Source of the DNA: Actinokineospora iranica
Lineage (GTDB): Bacteria; Actinomycetota; Actinomycetes; Mycobacteriales; Pseudonocardiaceae
Length of the DNA stretch: 64,000 bases
Assembly (NCBI RefSeq): GCF_900101685.1
Contig: NZ_FMZZ01000014.1
Span: 105,591-169,590, forward strand
Direction: 5' to 3'
Below are positions 1 to 9,559 of this stretch, in pieces. Under the pieces are notes generated by a model. It saw only the letters and a program-made list of their open reading frames with translations. It was not told the DNA's origin and ran no database searches. The position numbers were made by a program, and so were the translations under genes. Within the stretch, counting starts at the first letter, position 1; every line of letters starts with the position of its first letter.

Positions 1-1026
1 GCCACCACCCGGGACATCCTGGTGCAGCCCACCGGGTTGCACGTCGCCGACATCCAGCCCGGGTTCGACATGAACCAGGCGCGCCAAGACCTCGAACGCG
101 ACCACCCGGACCTGATCAGGGAATTGGCGAGCAAGCCGTTCACCGAGATGGAAGGGCCGTCGTTCTTGTGGGCCCGCATGGGCGCGGGCCCCATCGGCGA
201 CGGCCTGATCGACGTGGCGCAGGCGTGGCGGCCGGATTTGATCGTGTACTCCCAGTTATGGCCCGCGGGCCTGGTCGCCGCGGCGAAACTCGGTGTGCCC
301 GCGGTCAGCCACGGCATCGGTTTCATGCGCACCCGCGACCTGGAGGACCAGCAGTTCGCCGACATGGCCGACATCCGCGAGCGGCACGGCGTCGGCGGCA
401 TCCCCGAGATCCGCCTGACCGTGGACGTCTCCCCGGAGAGCATGGCCGAGTCCGACGGCTGGAACGTGCGCTACATGCCGCACAACGGCGGCGGCGAGAT
501 CCCCCGGTGGCTGCTCGACAAGCCAGAGCGCAAGCGGATCACCGTGACCTTCGGCACGATGCTGCTCAAGCGCGTCGGCGTGGAACCCGTGCGCCGCCTG
601 GTCTCCGAGGCGGCCAAGGTCGACGCGGAGTTCATCCTGGCACTGGGCAAAGTGGACTACGACGCCCTGGGACCGTTGCCACGCAACGTGAAGCTCGGCG
701 GCTGGCTGCCGTTGACGGCGGTGTTGCAGACCTCCGACGCGGTAGTGCACCACGCCGGTTCCGGGACCACGTTCACCGCGCTGCACGCAGGCATCCCCCA
801 GATGCTCATGCCCGCCTTCGCCGACCAGTTCGCCAACACCAAAGCCGCCGTCGACCGCGGCGGCGCCATCGAAGGTGCCCTGCACGAGGTCACCGCGGAC
901 CAGTTGGACCAACTGCTCACCGACGAGACCCTGGTCAAAAGCGCCCGCGACATCCGCCTGGAAATGGCGGGAATGCCCACCCCCGCCCACCTGGCCCGCA
1001 AACTCGAAACCCTCGTAGCGGCCTGA
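1..1026 (+). CDS. Family 1 glycosyltransferase (UGT/MGT type), 5' end outside window
   Basis: The reading frame is open from base 1, so the start lies upstream; about 341 residues are visible. It looks like a GT-B fold glycosyltransferase of the macrolide/EryCIII-like type, which moves a sugar from an NDP-sugar to a small-molecule acceptor in the cytoplasm. The C-terminal donor-binding half is clear: GWLPLTAVLQ, then HHAGSGTTFTALHAGIPQ, then P-x-F-A-D-Q-F-x-N. An SHGIGF stretch in the middle is also typical. A GTG at 22 is the first in-window start but is probably internal. It sits 35 bp before an NTF2-like gene, suggesting a small tailoring operon. The acceptor cannot be told from sequence. 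Confidence 0.85.
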   Translation, partial: ATTRDILVQPTGLHVADIQPGFDMNQARQDLERDHPDLIRELASKPFTEMEGPSFLWARMGAGPIGDGLIDVAQAWRPDLIVYSQLWPAGLVAAAKLGVPAVSHGIGFMRTRDLEDQQFADMADIRERHGVGGIPEIRLTVDVSPESMAESDGWNVRYMPHNGGGEIPRWLLDKPERKRITVTFGTMLLKRVGVEPVRRLVSEAAKVDAEFILALGKVDYDALGPLPRNVKLGGWLPLTAVLQTSDAVVHHAGSGTTFTALHAGIPQMLMPAFADQFANTKAAVDRGGAIEGALHEVTADQLDQLLTDETLVKSARDIRLEMAGMPTPAHLARKLETLVAA

Positions 1027-1061
1027 CTCGTGAACCCCCACTAATTGAGGAGAACCCCACT

Positions 1062-1409
1062 ATGACCGCGCAGATCCACCCCATCTTCGCGCAGATGGCC
1101 GAGTGCACGGCCCGCAACGACCTCGACGGCCTGATGGACCTCTACCACCCCGAGGCCGAGTGGAGCCGCTTCCAGGGCATCCTCAAAGGCCGCGACGAAA
1201 TCCGCGCCGTCAACGAGAAGTACTGGGCATTAGGCGTCGAATTCGTCTCGATGGACGAGTACATCGACAGCGGCGACACCATCATGACCCGCAGCACCAT
1301 GCGCATCGACGGCCGAGAGGAAGTGGCCTTCGGCGCCTACGTCCTCAAGGACGGCAAACTCTGGCGCATCTTCGGCGCCGTCGAAGGCGGAGCCGTCGCC
1401 TTCTGGTAA
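1062..1409 (+). CDS. SnoaL/NTF2-like family protein
   Basis: This 115-residue protein has the size and pattern of a single SnoaL-like/NTF2 alpha+beta cone: an N-terminal helix with DLDGLMDLYHPEAEW, a GRDEI loop, and C-terminal strands ending KLWRIFGAVEGGAVAFW. Such folds act as small cyclases, isomerases, hydratases or carriers, often next to natural-product genes. The start ATG has a good ribosome site (GAGGAGA, 1048-1054). It follows the glycosyltransferase by 35 bp and is probably co-transcribed. A decayed copy of its last third lies at 13399-13527. Specific substrate unknown. Confidence 0.85.
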   Translation: MTAQIHPIFAQMAECTARNDLDGLMDLYHPEAEWSRFQGILKGRDEIRAVNEKYWALGVEFVSMDEYIDSGDTIMTRSTMRIDGREEVAFGAYVLKDGKLWRIFGAVEGGAVAFW

Positions 1410-1443
1410 GCCCGCACATCAAGGCCGCTGCCGGATGGCAAAG

Positions 1444-1482
1444 AGGAAGCCCCTGAGTGGTAACCCCACTCAGGGGCTTCCT
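1444..1482. terminator. Strong hairpin between convergent genes
   Basis: A 17-bp perfect stem (1444-1460 with 1466-1482) and a 5-base loop TAACC, with a short CT-rich tail. It lies between the plus-strand NTF2 gene and the minus-strand acyltransferase and could end transcription from both sides. Confidence 0.85.
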
Positions 1483-1535
1483 TCTTGCGGCGGCCGAGGG
1501 CGCGTCGAGCGCGCCCGAACCCCTGGGCGACGTCG

Positions 1536-2633
1536 TCACCTCGCGGGCAGATCCGTGTGTTGCTTCGGCCGGGTCAGTGGCCGTTCCACGGTCACGTGCA
1601 GGGCCCACGAGAGCAGCACCGTGACCGCCAGCGCCAACGCCAGCACCGCCGCCCCGCCGAGCAAGCCCCAGGTCGTGCCGAGCAGGCGGTGGCCGTGGAC
1701 CAGCACCAGCCAGTGGAGCAGGTAAAAGGCGAACGAGATCTCGCCCAGCCACACCATGCCCCGGCTCCGGAACGGCGAGAACGCGCCCCGGGCGTCCGCG
1801 GCCGCGGCGGAGGCGATGACCAGGGCCAGCGGCACGAGGGCGATGGCGACCTTGCAGTACAGGTACGGCACCGTGAACGCCGCCAGGTACGCCAGCCCCG
1901 CCACCAGCCCCGCCACCCCCAGTGACGGCGGCGTCCACCGACCGTCCCGCACGATCCGGGCGACGAACATGCCCAGAACGAACTCCAGCACGCGCGTCGG
2001 CGGGAACAGGTAGACGAACCAGATGGCGTAGAACGACATCGGCCCACCCGGCGTGGGCACCTGCGGGTCCGCGGGCAGCGACTGCGCGATCAGCGGCATG
2101 GTGAACACCAGGGCCACCACGCCACCCGCCCACCACCACAACCGGTCCACCCTGATCCGGCGGATTCCGGCGTGTAGCACAGGGAACAACGCGTAGAACA
2201 GCACCTCACACGCCAGCGACCAGGCCACGATGTTCGCGCTGTTCAACACTTCCGGCACCGGCGCCCAGGCGTGGACGAGCAGCAGGTTCGGCAGCACCTG
2301 CCACCCCACGGCCTGCCCCGCCCAGAGCGCGAGCAGGATCGCCACGGCCCACGTCACCACATGATTCGGGTAGATCTTCCGGGCCCGCCGCCCCCAGAAC
2401 CCCCGCCGCGTGTCATCGCGGCGCGCGGTCCAGGTGAGAATGAACCCACTGAGCACGAAGAAGAACTCGACACCGAAGAACCCCGCCCGGCTGAACGCCT
2501 GCCCCACCGCGGCCGAGGTCCCCGGATCGGCGAACACTCCCTCGATGCTCGCGTGGAATCCGAACACCATCCCCGCCGCCACAAACCGCAGCCCAGTCAG
2601 CGACGGCAACCGCGTCCCCGTTGAGTCGGTCAT
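1536..2633 (-). CDS. Acyltransferase family 3 membrane protein
   Basis: The 365-residue protein opens with the acyltransferase-3 signature (LPSLTGLRFVAAGMVFGFH, the His being the likely catalytic base) and continues with about ten hydrophobic segments, GVEFFFVLSGFILTW early on and a GEISFAFYLLHW segment near the C-terminus. These integral membrane enzymes O-acylate cell-surface sugars or secreted metabolites. The ATG at 2633 is chosen because GGAGGGGGA lies just upstream (2637-2645) and because the family motif starts within ten residues; the longer frame is non-coding extension. It faces the NTF2 gene across a terminator. The acceptor is unknown; it could decorate the product of the neighbouring glycosyltransferase, which is inference. 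Confidence 0.88.
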   Translation of the reverse strand: MTDSTGTRLPSLTGLRFVAAGMVFGFHASIEGVFADPGTSAAVGQAFSRAGFFGVEFFFVLSGFILTWTARRDDTRRGFWGRRARKIYPNHVVTWAVAILLALWAGQAVGWQVLPNLLLVHAWAPVPEVLNSANIVAWSLACEVLFYALFPVLHAGIRRIRVDRLWWWAGGVVALVFTMPLIAQSLPADPQVPTPGGPMSFYAIWFVYLFPPTRVLEFVLGMFVARIVRDGRWTPPSLGVAGLVAGLAYLAAFTVPYLYCKVAIALVPLALVIASAAAADARGAFSPFRSRGMVWLGEISFAFYLLHWLVLVHGHRLLGTTWGLLGGAAVLALALAVTVLLSWALHVTVERPLTRPKQHTDLPAR

Positions 2634-2875
2634 CGCTCCCCCTCCAGCCAACCTTCGTGTCCACACGACGCTCCCACCGTTCCCGAAGCGCCCCGGGCCA
2701 AGCGCGCCCCACCGATCCCGCGCGCATCGGGTGATGCGTGCCCCGCCAACCCCGAACACTTTGGGCCAGGTTTGCCCCACTGATCTCGCACCCACCTGGC
2801 CAAGCGCGCCCACTCCGCCCCCGGAACGCACCTGTCCTCAGCCGGGCCCACACCGCGCAGGCCGCCCGTTACTGG

Positions 2876-2979
2876 CGAGTTATCCACAGCCCCCGCCCGC
2901 CCTCTTCCCTGCCCTGACCTGCGCCGATAGACTGGAGCAGGGCAGGCCCCCCAGGGTGGGTGGGGTTTGTTGTGCGGGG
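2876..2979 (+). repeat. Dispersed intergenic repeat with DnaA-box 9-mer, copy 1
   Basis: This occupies the end of the 353-bp gap 2634-2986. It begins CGAGTTATCCACAG (perfect TTATCCACA at 2880-2888), then CTCTTCC, TGACCTGCG, GATAGACTGG and ends near GGGGTTTGTTGT. The same elements occur in the same order, inverted, at 16872-16980. Both copies sit just 3' of a minus-strand gene. TAGACT here and TAGGAT in the other copy resemble an actinobacterial -10 box. The rest of the gap has only two short GGCCAAGCGCGCCC matches (around 2697 and 2810). Confidence 0.7.
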
Positions 2980-2986
2980 GTGGGGG

Positions 2987-4576
2987 CTAGGCGGCGCCTG
3001 CTTTTCGGGGGGTTCGGTTGGCCAGTTCGGTGCGGAGGGACGGGACGGCGGCGACCAGTTCTGCGGTCCACTCGTGTCGGGGGGCGCCGAGGACTTCGTG
3101 GACGGTGCCCTGTTCGGCGACCACGCCGGCGCGCAGGGACAGCACGCGGTCGGCCATGCGGGCGATGACGCCGAGGTCGTGGGTGATCAGGACGACGGCG
3201 AGGTCTTCCGTGCGGCTCAGCTCGGCCACCAGGTCCAGGACCCCGGCCTGCACGCGCACGTCCAGGCTTGAGGTGATCTCGTCGCACACCAGCAACTCCG
3301 GTTTCGCCGCCAGGGCGCGGGCGATGGTCACCCGTTGCCGCTGTCCGCCGGACAGCTGCCGGGGGTAGCGGGCCGCCATCTCGGCGGGCAGGCCGACCAG
3401 CGACAGCAGGCGGGTCGTCTCCGTCTCGGCGGCTGCCTTGTCCATGCCTTGCAGCACGCGCAGGGGGCGGGCGATGGCGGCGCCGACGGTGCGGCGCGGG
3501 TTCAGCGACCCGGCCGAGTCCTGCGGCACGAGTTGCACTTTGCGCCGCTGGTCCAGGGTTCGGTCGCGGACGTTGACGGGCATGACTTCGCCGTCCACCA
3601 GCACTTGCCCGGAGTCGGGGCGGTGGTGGCCGCTGACGCAGCGGGCGATGGTCGTCTTCCCGCTGCCTGACGCGCCGAGCAGCGCGACGCATTCGCCGCG
3701 GGCCACCTGGAACGACACACCGTCCGAAGTGGTCAGTTTGCGTCTGCCGCGGCCGTGGCCCGCGACGAGATCACGCACCTCCAACAGCGGAGCCGAAGCG
3801 CGCGCCGGGGTGTCCTTGTCGAACGCCTCCGCGATGTCCGGCACGGCGGCGACAAGCTCTGCGGTGTAAGGGTGTTTCGGCGCGGTCAGCGTCGCCGCGA
3901 GCGGGCCATCTTCCACGACCCGGCCAGAGCGCAGCACCACCAACCGGTCCGACAACCGGGCGGCGGCGATCAGATCATGGGTGATGAACAGCAGCGTGAT
4001 TCCCCGCGCGGCGGCCAGTTCCTCGATCTGGGTCAGCACCAGGGCTTGCGTGATGACGTCCAAACCGGTGGTCGGCTCGTCGAGGATGAGCACAGCGGGC
4101 TCTCCGGCCATCGCCCTGGCCAGCGCGAGCCGCTGCTGCTGCCCGCCGGAAAGCTGGTGCGGGAACCGCCGTTGGAACACGCGGTCACCAGGAAGCCCAA
4201 CGCCTTCGAGGTGCCGGGCGACCGACTTGGGCGACGGATCTGTCGCCAGCTCGGCGATCTGCCTGCCGACCCGCATCGTCGGCGTCAGCGCTGTCGCCGG
4301 GTCCTGCCCGAGGTAGGCGAACGAGTCACGGCGCAGCGCCCGCAGTTCCCGCTCGCCCAGGGAAAGCACGTCGCGGCCGTCGAACGTGATCGTCCCGCCC
4401 GCGGCCCGCAGGCCGGGACGGATGGCGCCCAGCAGCGCGGTGGCCAGGGTCGTCTTGCCGGAACCGGACTCGCCGACGATGCCGACCCGGTCGCCCGGCT
4501 CGACGCGCAGCGTGACCTGGTCGAGCACGGCCCGACCGGCTGTGTCGGCGACGGTGAGGTCGGAAATGGAGATCAT
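2987..4576 (-). CDS. Oligopeptide-type ABC transporter, fused double ATP-binding subunit
   Basis: This 529-residue protein carries two complete ABC ATPase domains in one chain, equivalent to DppD plus DppF. Domain 1 has Walker A GESGSGKTT near residue 35, LSGGQQQR and Walker B VLILDEPTT. Domain 2 has GASGSGKTT near residue 285, LSGGQRQR and LLVCDEIT, so its Walker B has DEI instead of DEP. It powers the importer made by the next three upstream genes on this strand. The ATG overlaps the permease stop by 4 bp, showing translational coupling. It is the last gene of the operon. Substrate (peptide, nickel or other) cannot be assigned. Confidence 0.92.
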   Translation of the reverse strand: MISISDLTVADTAGRAVLDQVTLRVEPGDRVGIVGESGSGKTTLATALLGAIRPGLRAAGGTITFDGRDVLSLGERELRALRRDSFAYLGQDPATALTPTMRVGRQIAELATDPSPKSVARHLEGVGLPGDRVFQRRFPHQLSGGQQQRLALARAMAGEPAVLILDEPTTGLDVITQALVLTQIEELAAARGITLLFITHDLIAAARLSDRLVVLRSGRVVEDGPLAATLTAPKHPYTAELVAAVPDIAEAFDKDTPARASAPLLEVRDLVAGHGRGRRKLTTSDGVSFQVARGECVALLGASGSGKTTIARCVSGHHRPDSGQVLVDGEVMPVNVRDRTLDQRRKVQLVPQDSAGSLNPRRTVGAAIARPLRVLQGMDKAAAETETTRLLSLVGLPAEMAARYPRQLSGGQRQRVTIARALAAKPELLVCDEITSSLDVRVQAGVLDLVAELSRTEDLAVVLITHDLGVIARMADRVLSLRAGVVAEQGTVHEVLGAPRHEWTAELVAAVPSLRTELANRTPRKAGAA

Positions 4577-5409
4577 GAGCCGATCTTTCCTGCGAGGCGG
4601 TCAAGAGCCAGGTTGGTGGAGACGGCGAGGACCGCGAGGCCGATGGCGGGCGCGACGACACCCCAGGGGGTGAGCGTGATGCCCTCCATGTTCTCGCTGA
4701 TCATCGCGCCCCAGTTCGGGGCATCCGGGCCGAAGCCGAGGAAGCCCGCCGAGGCGGTGAGGGTGATCGCGATCGCCAGCCGGGTGCCCGCGTCGGCCAG
4801 GATGGGCCGCACGATGTTCGGCAGGATCTCGCGCAGCAGAATGGAAAACGAGCTGTCGCCCAACGCGACGGCCGCGTCCACAAATCCACTGTGGACAATC
4901 TGGACGGTTGCCGCGCGGGCGACCCGGGACACGAACGGCACACCGGTGATCACCACGGCCGCGATCAGCGTCGCGGTCGAGTAGCCCCAGCCGTTGAGCA
5001 GGATCAGCATCGCCAGGATCGGCGGGAACGCCAGGAACAGCGCGTCGAACCGGGACACGACCGCGTCGAACCAGCCGCCGAGATACCCCGCCGCCGCGCC
5101 GAGGGCGGTGCCGAGCACGGCGGTCAGCACGGTCGCCACGACCGGGATGACGATCAGCGGCCGCCCGCCGGTCAGCATCCGCACCCAGACGTCGCGGCCG
5201 GTCGCGTCGGCGCCGAGCGGCAGGCCGCCGCCCGCCTCGGTGTAGGGCGGCGCGACGATCAGGCTGGGATCGGCGCTGGTCAGCCAGGGCCCGGCGATCG
5301 CGAGCGCGGCGACCGCCAAACCGGGCAACAGGAACAGGATGCCGACCAGCCTGTGCCGCCGGACGGCGGGCGCGGGCGGCACCGCGCGGGTCAGGATGCT
5401 CTCGTTCAT
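4573..5409 (-). CDS. Oligopeptide-type ABC transporter permease (DppC-like)
   Basis: The 278-residue protein has an N-terminal transmembrane helix, the extracytoplasmic stretch with LGADATGRDVWVRMLTGG typical of DppC/OppC, and the permease coupling loop near EILPNI. About six membrane spans are visible. It pairs with the DppB-like permease to form the channel. The ATG at 5409 is favoured because it overlaps the upstream stop by 4 bp (ATGA); the longer open frame is the other permease read out of frame. Same operon as its neighbours. Confidence 0.92.
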   Translation of the reverse strand: MNESILTRAVPPAPAVRRHRLVGILFLLPGLAVAALAIAGPWLTSADPSLIVAPPYTEAGGGLPLGADATGRDVWVRMLTGGRPLIVIPVVATVLTAVLGTALGAAAGYLGGWFDAVVSRFDALFLAFPPILAMLILLNGWGYSTATLIAAVVITGVPFVSRVARAATVQIVHSGFVDAAVALGDSSFSILLREILPNIVRPILADAGTRLAIAITLTASAGFLGFGPDAPNWGAMISENMEGITLTPWGVVAPAIGLAVLAVSTNLALDRLAGKIGS

Positions 5410-6359
5410 GCGGCCGTCCTCAGCTTCGGGTTGACGAGCAGGCCGATCAGGTCGGCGATCACGAGCGAGCCGATGATGATGCCCGCCAGCAGCAGCCCGA
5501 CCCCTTCCAGGACCGGGGTGTCGTGGTGGCGGACCGCGTTGACCAGCGTCTCCGACAGTCCGGGGTAGTTGAAGATCTGCTCGATCACCGCCGTGCCGCC
5601 GAACAGCGCGCTCGCCAGCCACGCGTACGCCTGCGCGGCCGGGCCGATCGTGGCCGGGATCAGGTGCCTGCGGATCACCTGCCGCTCGGGCAGCCCGGCG
5701 AGCCGCGCCGCCTCCACATTGGGCGCGGTGTTGGCGTCGATCACGATCGCCCGGATCAGCCTGCTCGCCCACGCCGCCGCGAAGATCGTCAGCGACGCCA
5801 CCGGCAGGATCAGGATTTCCGGCCGGTCGATCGGCGCGCCGCCCGCGGGCACCAGCGACACTGCGGGCAGCCAGCCCAGCACCGACGAGAACAGCAGGAC
5901 CAGCAGACCGGCGATGACGAACTGCGGAATCGACACCGCCACCAGCGCCCCGCCGGAGAGCAGCCGGTCGATCCGGCTGCCCGGCCGCAGCCCGGCCGCG
6001 AGGCCGAGCGCGGTGGCGATGACGATCGTGGCCAGCGCCGCGAGCAGGGTCAGCAAAGCCGTGTCCGCCAACGGGATCGCGACGATCTCGGCGACCGGCG
6101 CGCGTTCCAGCACACTCACGCCGAGGTCGCCCTGGACCGCGTTGCCGATCCATTCCAGATACCGCACGGCAAGCGGCCGGTCCAGGCCGAGTTCCGCGCG
6201 GACCAGCGCGGTCTGCTCGGCGGTCGCGTTGATCCCCAGCGACGCCGACGCCGCGTCGCCGGGCAGCACCTCCGAGCCCGCGAACAGCACGACCGACACC
6301 GCCAGCAGCGTGCCCGCCGCCGCGAGCAGCCTGCGCAGGACGAAAACCAGTGCTCTCAT
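5406..6359 (-). CDS. Oligopeptide-type ABC transporter permease (DppB-like)
   Basis: The 317-residue protein begins MRALVFVLRRLLAAAGTLL, the usual DppB first helix, then PGDAA and the ELGLDRPLAVRYLEW stretch before five further membrane spans. The conserved permease loop includes EAARLAGLPERQVIRRHLIP, and NYPGLSETLVNAV lies near the C-terminus, as in the family. The start is fixed by this N-terminal pattern. It begins 13 bp after the stop of the binding-protein gene and overlaps the DppC-like gene by 4 bp. Confidence 0.92.
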   Translation of the reverse strand: MRALVFVLRRLLAAAGTLLAVSVVLFAGSEVLPGDAASASLGINATAEQTALVRAELGLDRPLAVRYLEWIGNAVQGDLGVSVLERAPVAEIVAIPLADTALLTLLAALATIVIATALGLAAGLRPGSRIDRLLSGGALVAVSIPQFVIAGLLVLLFSSVLGWLPAVSLVPAGGAPIDRPEILILPVASLTIFAAAWASRLIRAIVIDANTAPNVEAARLAGLPERQVIRRHLIPATIGPAAQAYAWLASALFGGTAVIEQIFNYPGLSETLVNAVRHHDTPVLEGVGLLLAGIIIGSLVIADLIGLLVNPKLRTAA

Positions 6360-6372
6360 GGGCTTTCCCCGC

Positions 6373-7893
6373 TCACGCCGACGCGCGCATGAACAGCGGC
6401 AGCGAGTCGCGCATCGCGACGTCGCGCACGCCGGGCCGGGACGCGTCGATCTGCTCCTGGAAGCCCCACACCACATCGCCGCCCTCGGCGTGGAACTGGC
6501 GCTGGATGGCGGCGAACTGCTCGGCGCGCTTGTCGTCGTCCACGGTCTGCTGCGCGGCGGTGAGCCTGCGGTGGTGGTCCTCGCCCGCGCCGGTCACGTT
6601 GAACGGCGCCTTCGAGTTCGTGACCGCGGCCAGGTGCACGGCGGCGGGCCGGTTCAGGTAGTAGAAGCCCTGGAACGGAACCGTGGCAAGGGATTTGAGG
6701 TCGGCGTAGTAGGTGTCGGCCGGGACCTGCTGGAGGTTCAGCTTCACCCCGGCCTGCCCGAGCTGCTGGGCGAACAGCTGCGCGGCGCCCACCATTCCCG
6801 GGACCAGCTCGGCGATCCGCAGTGTCAGCTCGCTGATTCCGGCCTCGCCGAGCAGCTTCCGCGCCTGGTCGAGGTCCTGGGTGCGCTCGGGCAGGTCTGC
6901 GTAGCCGGGCAGGCCGAGGCCGATCACGTCGTTGGCAGGCGTTCCCAGGCCCAGCAGGGAGTTGTTCACCAGCGCCGCGCGGTCCACGGCCAGCCGCACG
7001 GCCTTGCGCACCCTCGGGTCGTCGAACGGCTTGAGCCGCTGGTTCATGCTGAACGACAGCCCGTTGGAGTTGGCCGCGCCGCCGCGGCGCAGCTCCAGGG
7101 TCGAGTTCGCCCGCTCCGCCTGCGCCCCGGTCGCGCTGATGCCGACCGCGTAGTCGATCTCGCCCGCCTTGAGCGCGTTGAGCCGCGCGGGCGCGTCGGC
7201 CATCCGCACGATGTCCAAACGCGACAGTGGCGGCCGCTGGCCCCAGTAGTCCTTGTTGCCCAGCAGCACCACGTTCTTGCCGTCGTTGGTCTCCAGCCGG
7301 TAGGGGCCGGAGCCGTCCGCCTTGGTGAAGTCGGTGGTGCCCTCGGGGAAGACGACCGAGAAGATGACCAGGATCGCCTCGCGGAAGTCGCCGCGCGGGC
7401 GCTTGAGCGGCACTTCGACGGTATTCGTGTCGACGACCTTGATGTTGGCGCCGTCCACGTCGGCGTAGACGGAACTGCGGGTGCTCTTGGGCGCGCCGAT
7501 GGTTCGCAGGCTGTAGGCGACGTCGGCGGCGGTCACCGGCCTGCCGCTGTGGAACTTCACGCCCGGCCGGATCCGGATCGTCCAGCGCGTCGCGTCGGCG
7601 TTGGGCGTGACGGACTCGGCCAGGCCTAAGGCGTACTTGCCGTTGTCGATGAACATCAGCGAGTCGTAGACGTGGTGCAGGACCATCAGACTCGCGCCGT
7701 AGCCGATGGCCCTCGGGTCGAGCGCGGTGCTCTTGGTCGCGTCGGCGATCCCGATGCGCAGGGTCGACGTGCCCCCTGCGCCGCTGCCCGAGGCCCGCGA
7801 CGCGCAGCCGGTGAGCGCCCCACCGCCGGTGACGGCGGCGGCGAGCGCGGACAACTGCAGGAATCGGCGGCGGTCGATGGTGGTGGGAGACAT
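6373..7893 (-). CDS. ABC transporter substrate-binding lipoprotein, family 5
   Basis: The 506-residue protein starts with a Tat-type lipoprotein signal: twin arginine in DRRRFLQLSALAAA and a lipobox LTGC near residue 29. The mature part matches the SBP_bac_5 pattern (LDPRAIGYG, a FHSGRPVTAADVAYSL stretch, DNP-like turn regions). It would be anchored outside the membrane and hand peptide-like ligands to the two permeases. The ATG at 7893 was chosen over the longer frame because GGAG lies 8 bp upstream and the signal peptide then has normal length. First gene of the four-gene importer operon. Confidence 0.92.
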   Translation of the reverse strand: MSPTTIDRRRFLQLSALAAAVTGGGALTGCASRASGSGAGGTSTLRIGIADATKSTALDPRAIGYGASLMVLHHVYDSLMFIDNGKYALGLAESVTPNADATRWTIRIRPGVKFHSGRPVTAADVAYSLRTIGAPKSTRSSVYADVDGANIKVVDTNTVEVPLKRPRGDFREAILVIFSVVFPEGTTDFTKADGSGPYRLETNDGKNVVLLGNKDYWGQRPPLSRLDIVRMADAPARLNALKAGEIDYAVGISATGAQAERANSTLELRRGGAANSNGLSFSMNQRLKPFDDPRVRKAVRLAVDRAALVNNSLLGLGTPANDVIGLGLPGYADLPERTQDLDQARKLLGEAGISELTLRIAELVPGMVGAAQLFAQQLGQAGVKLNLQQVPADTYYADLKSLATVPFQGFYYLNRPAAVHLAAVTNSKAPFNVTGAGEDHHRRLTAAQQTVDDDKRAEQFAAIQRQFHAEGGDVVWGFQEQIDASRPGVRDVAMRDSLPLFMRASA

Positions 7894-8093
7894 GTCGGGA
7901 GGCTCCTCGCTCGGATCGCTCAGACGGCGGTGAGCCACCGAGGGTGCCGAACCCGTTCGTCACCGTCTGCACAAATCTGTGCAGCGCCAATCACACGTCC
8001 GTGTGCTCAGTTCTGAGCATTCCCCGGCGCGGCCCCGCCCATACCGTCAGTCCCACCCGTGTCACCGCGCGTACCCACCAGGGAGAGGCTCTT

Positions 8094-9551
8094 ATGTCGG
8101 ACACATTCGAGCGGGTAGAGGAGACCGCCAAGGCGCCGCCCACCGCGGCCGCCGCGGGCAAGGTCGTCCTGCTGACCCTGCTGCTGGCCGAGTTCATGGT
8201 CCAGATCGACGCCACGATCGTGAACGTCTCGCTGCCCAGCATCCAGACCGAACTCGGGTTCACCGGCAACAGCCTGGCCTGGGTCGTCAACGGCTACATG
8301 CTGCTCTACGGCGGCCTCCTGCTGCTCGGCGGCAGGCTCGCCGACGTCTACGGGCGCAGGCTCGTGCTGATGACCGGCGTGTCGGTGTTCACCGTCGCGT
8401 CGGTGGTCTGCGGCCTCGCGCAGGACCCGGTCACCATGGTCCTGGCCAGGGCGGTGCAGGGCATGGGCGGCGCGGCGGCGGCCCCCGCGGTGCTGTCGCT
8501 GATCATCACCATGTTCGCCGAGGGGACCGCCCGCAACAAGGCGCTGGCGGCCTGGGGCGGCGCCAGCGCGGGCGGATCGCTGTTCGGCCTGCTCATCGGC
8601 GGCGTGCTGACCTCGACCACCGACTGGCGGTGGATCTTCCTGATCAACCTGCCGATCGGCGTCGCGATCGTCGTCCTGGCCCCGATCGTGCTGAAGGAGA
8701 GCAAGGCGGACAAGCGCCCGTCTCTCGACGCGGCCGGGGCGGTGACCATCACCGCGGCGCTGCTGATCATCACCTACGCCCTGCTCGACGCGCACAGCGG
8801 CGGCAGCGCGTTCTCCCTGTCGTCTCTGGTCCTGCTGGCCGTCGGCTTGGCCCTGGTCGGCGTGTTCATCGGCCTGGAGAAGCGCCACCACGACCCGGTG
8901 ATCCCGCTGACGCTGTTCCGCAACCGCAACACCGCGGGCTCACTGGGAGCCACCGCGTTGTTCGGCACCACCCAGATGGGCTACTTCTTCTTCGTCACCC
9001 TGTACCTGCAGAACGTCTTGGGCCTCAGCGCCATCCAGACGGGTCTGTCGTACCTGCCACTGCTCGCGGGCTACGCGGTCACCGCGGGCATGGCCACGAA
9101 GATCATCGCCGCCAAGGGCGTCCGCACCGCGCTGGTGCCCGGCCTCGTCAGCGTCACGGTCGGTATGGCCTGGCTGTCCCAGGTCCCCGCGGACGGCTCC
9201 TACTGGGTGAACGTCCTGGGCCCGACCGTGCTCGCGGGCATCGGCCTCGGCCTGACGTTCGTGCCACTGTCGATCTCGTCCACCGCGGGCATCGATCCCC
9301 GCAACGCGGGCGCCGTCTCCGGCCTGTTCAACGTCGCCATGCTCGTCGGCGGCGCGGTCGGCATCGCGGTCCTGACCACCGCGGCCGCGTTCACCGGCCC
9401 CATCCCGATGGCTCCACTCACCGCGCCGACGTCCGAGGCCATCGGCGGCTTCGAGGGCGTCTTCCTCGCCGGGGCAGGCCTCGCCGCGCTCGCGCTGCTG
9501 GTCTGCCTCACGGTCCTGCGCGTTCCCAAGCAGACATCTGAAGCAACGTAA
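8094..9551 (+). CDS. MFS drug exporter, DHA2 family (14 TM)
   Basis: The 485-residue protein has about 14 hydrophobic spans and the DHA2 motifs: MVQIDATIVNVSLPSIQ in helix 1, LGGRLADVYGRRLVL (motif A), and RAVQGMGGAAAAPAVLSLI (motif B and C region). It would export a hydrophobic drug or metabolite by proton antiport. The ATG has GGGAGAGG just upstream (8081-8088). It is divergent from the ABC importer and is followed after 8 bp by a DUF3224 gene, so the two form an operon. Substrate unknown. Confidence 0.92.
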   Translation: MSDTFERVEETAKAPPTAAAAGKVVLLTLLLAEFMVQIDATIVNVSLPSIQTELGFTGNSLAWVVNGYMLLYGGLLLLGGRLADVYGRRLVLMTGVSVFTVASVVCGLAQDPVTMVLARAVQGMGGAAAAPAVLSLIITMFAEGTARNKALAAWGGASAGGSLFGLLIGGVLTSTTDWRWIFLINLPIGVAIVVLAPIVLKESKADKRPSLDAAGAVTITAALLIITYALLDAHSGGSAFSLSSLVLLAVGLALVGVFIGLEKRHHDPVIPLTLFRNRNTAGSLGATALFGTTQMGYFFFVTLYLQNVLGLSAIQTGLSYLPLLAGYAVTAGMATKIIAAKGVRTALVPGLVSVTVGMAWLSQVPADGSYWVNVLGPTVLAGIGLGLTFVPLSISSTAGIDPRNAGAVSGLFNVAMLVGGAVGIAVLTTAAAFTGPIPMAPLTAPTSEAIGGFEGVFLAGAGLAALALLVCLTVLRVPKQTSEAT

Positions 9552-9559
9552 GGAATCTG

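Noticed and set aside
5569..7629. Plus-strand frame across the ABC importer genes
   Set aside because: The minus strand has complete permease and binding-protein motifs.
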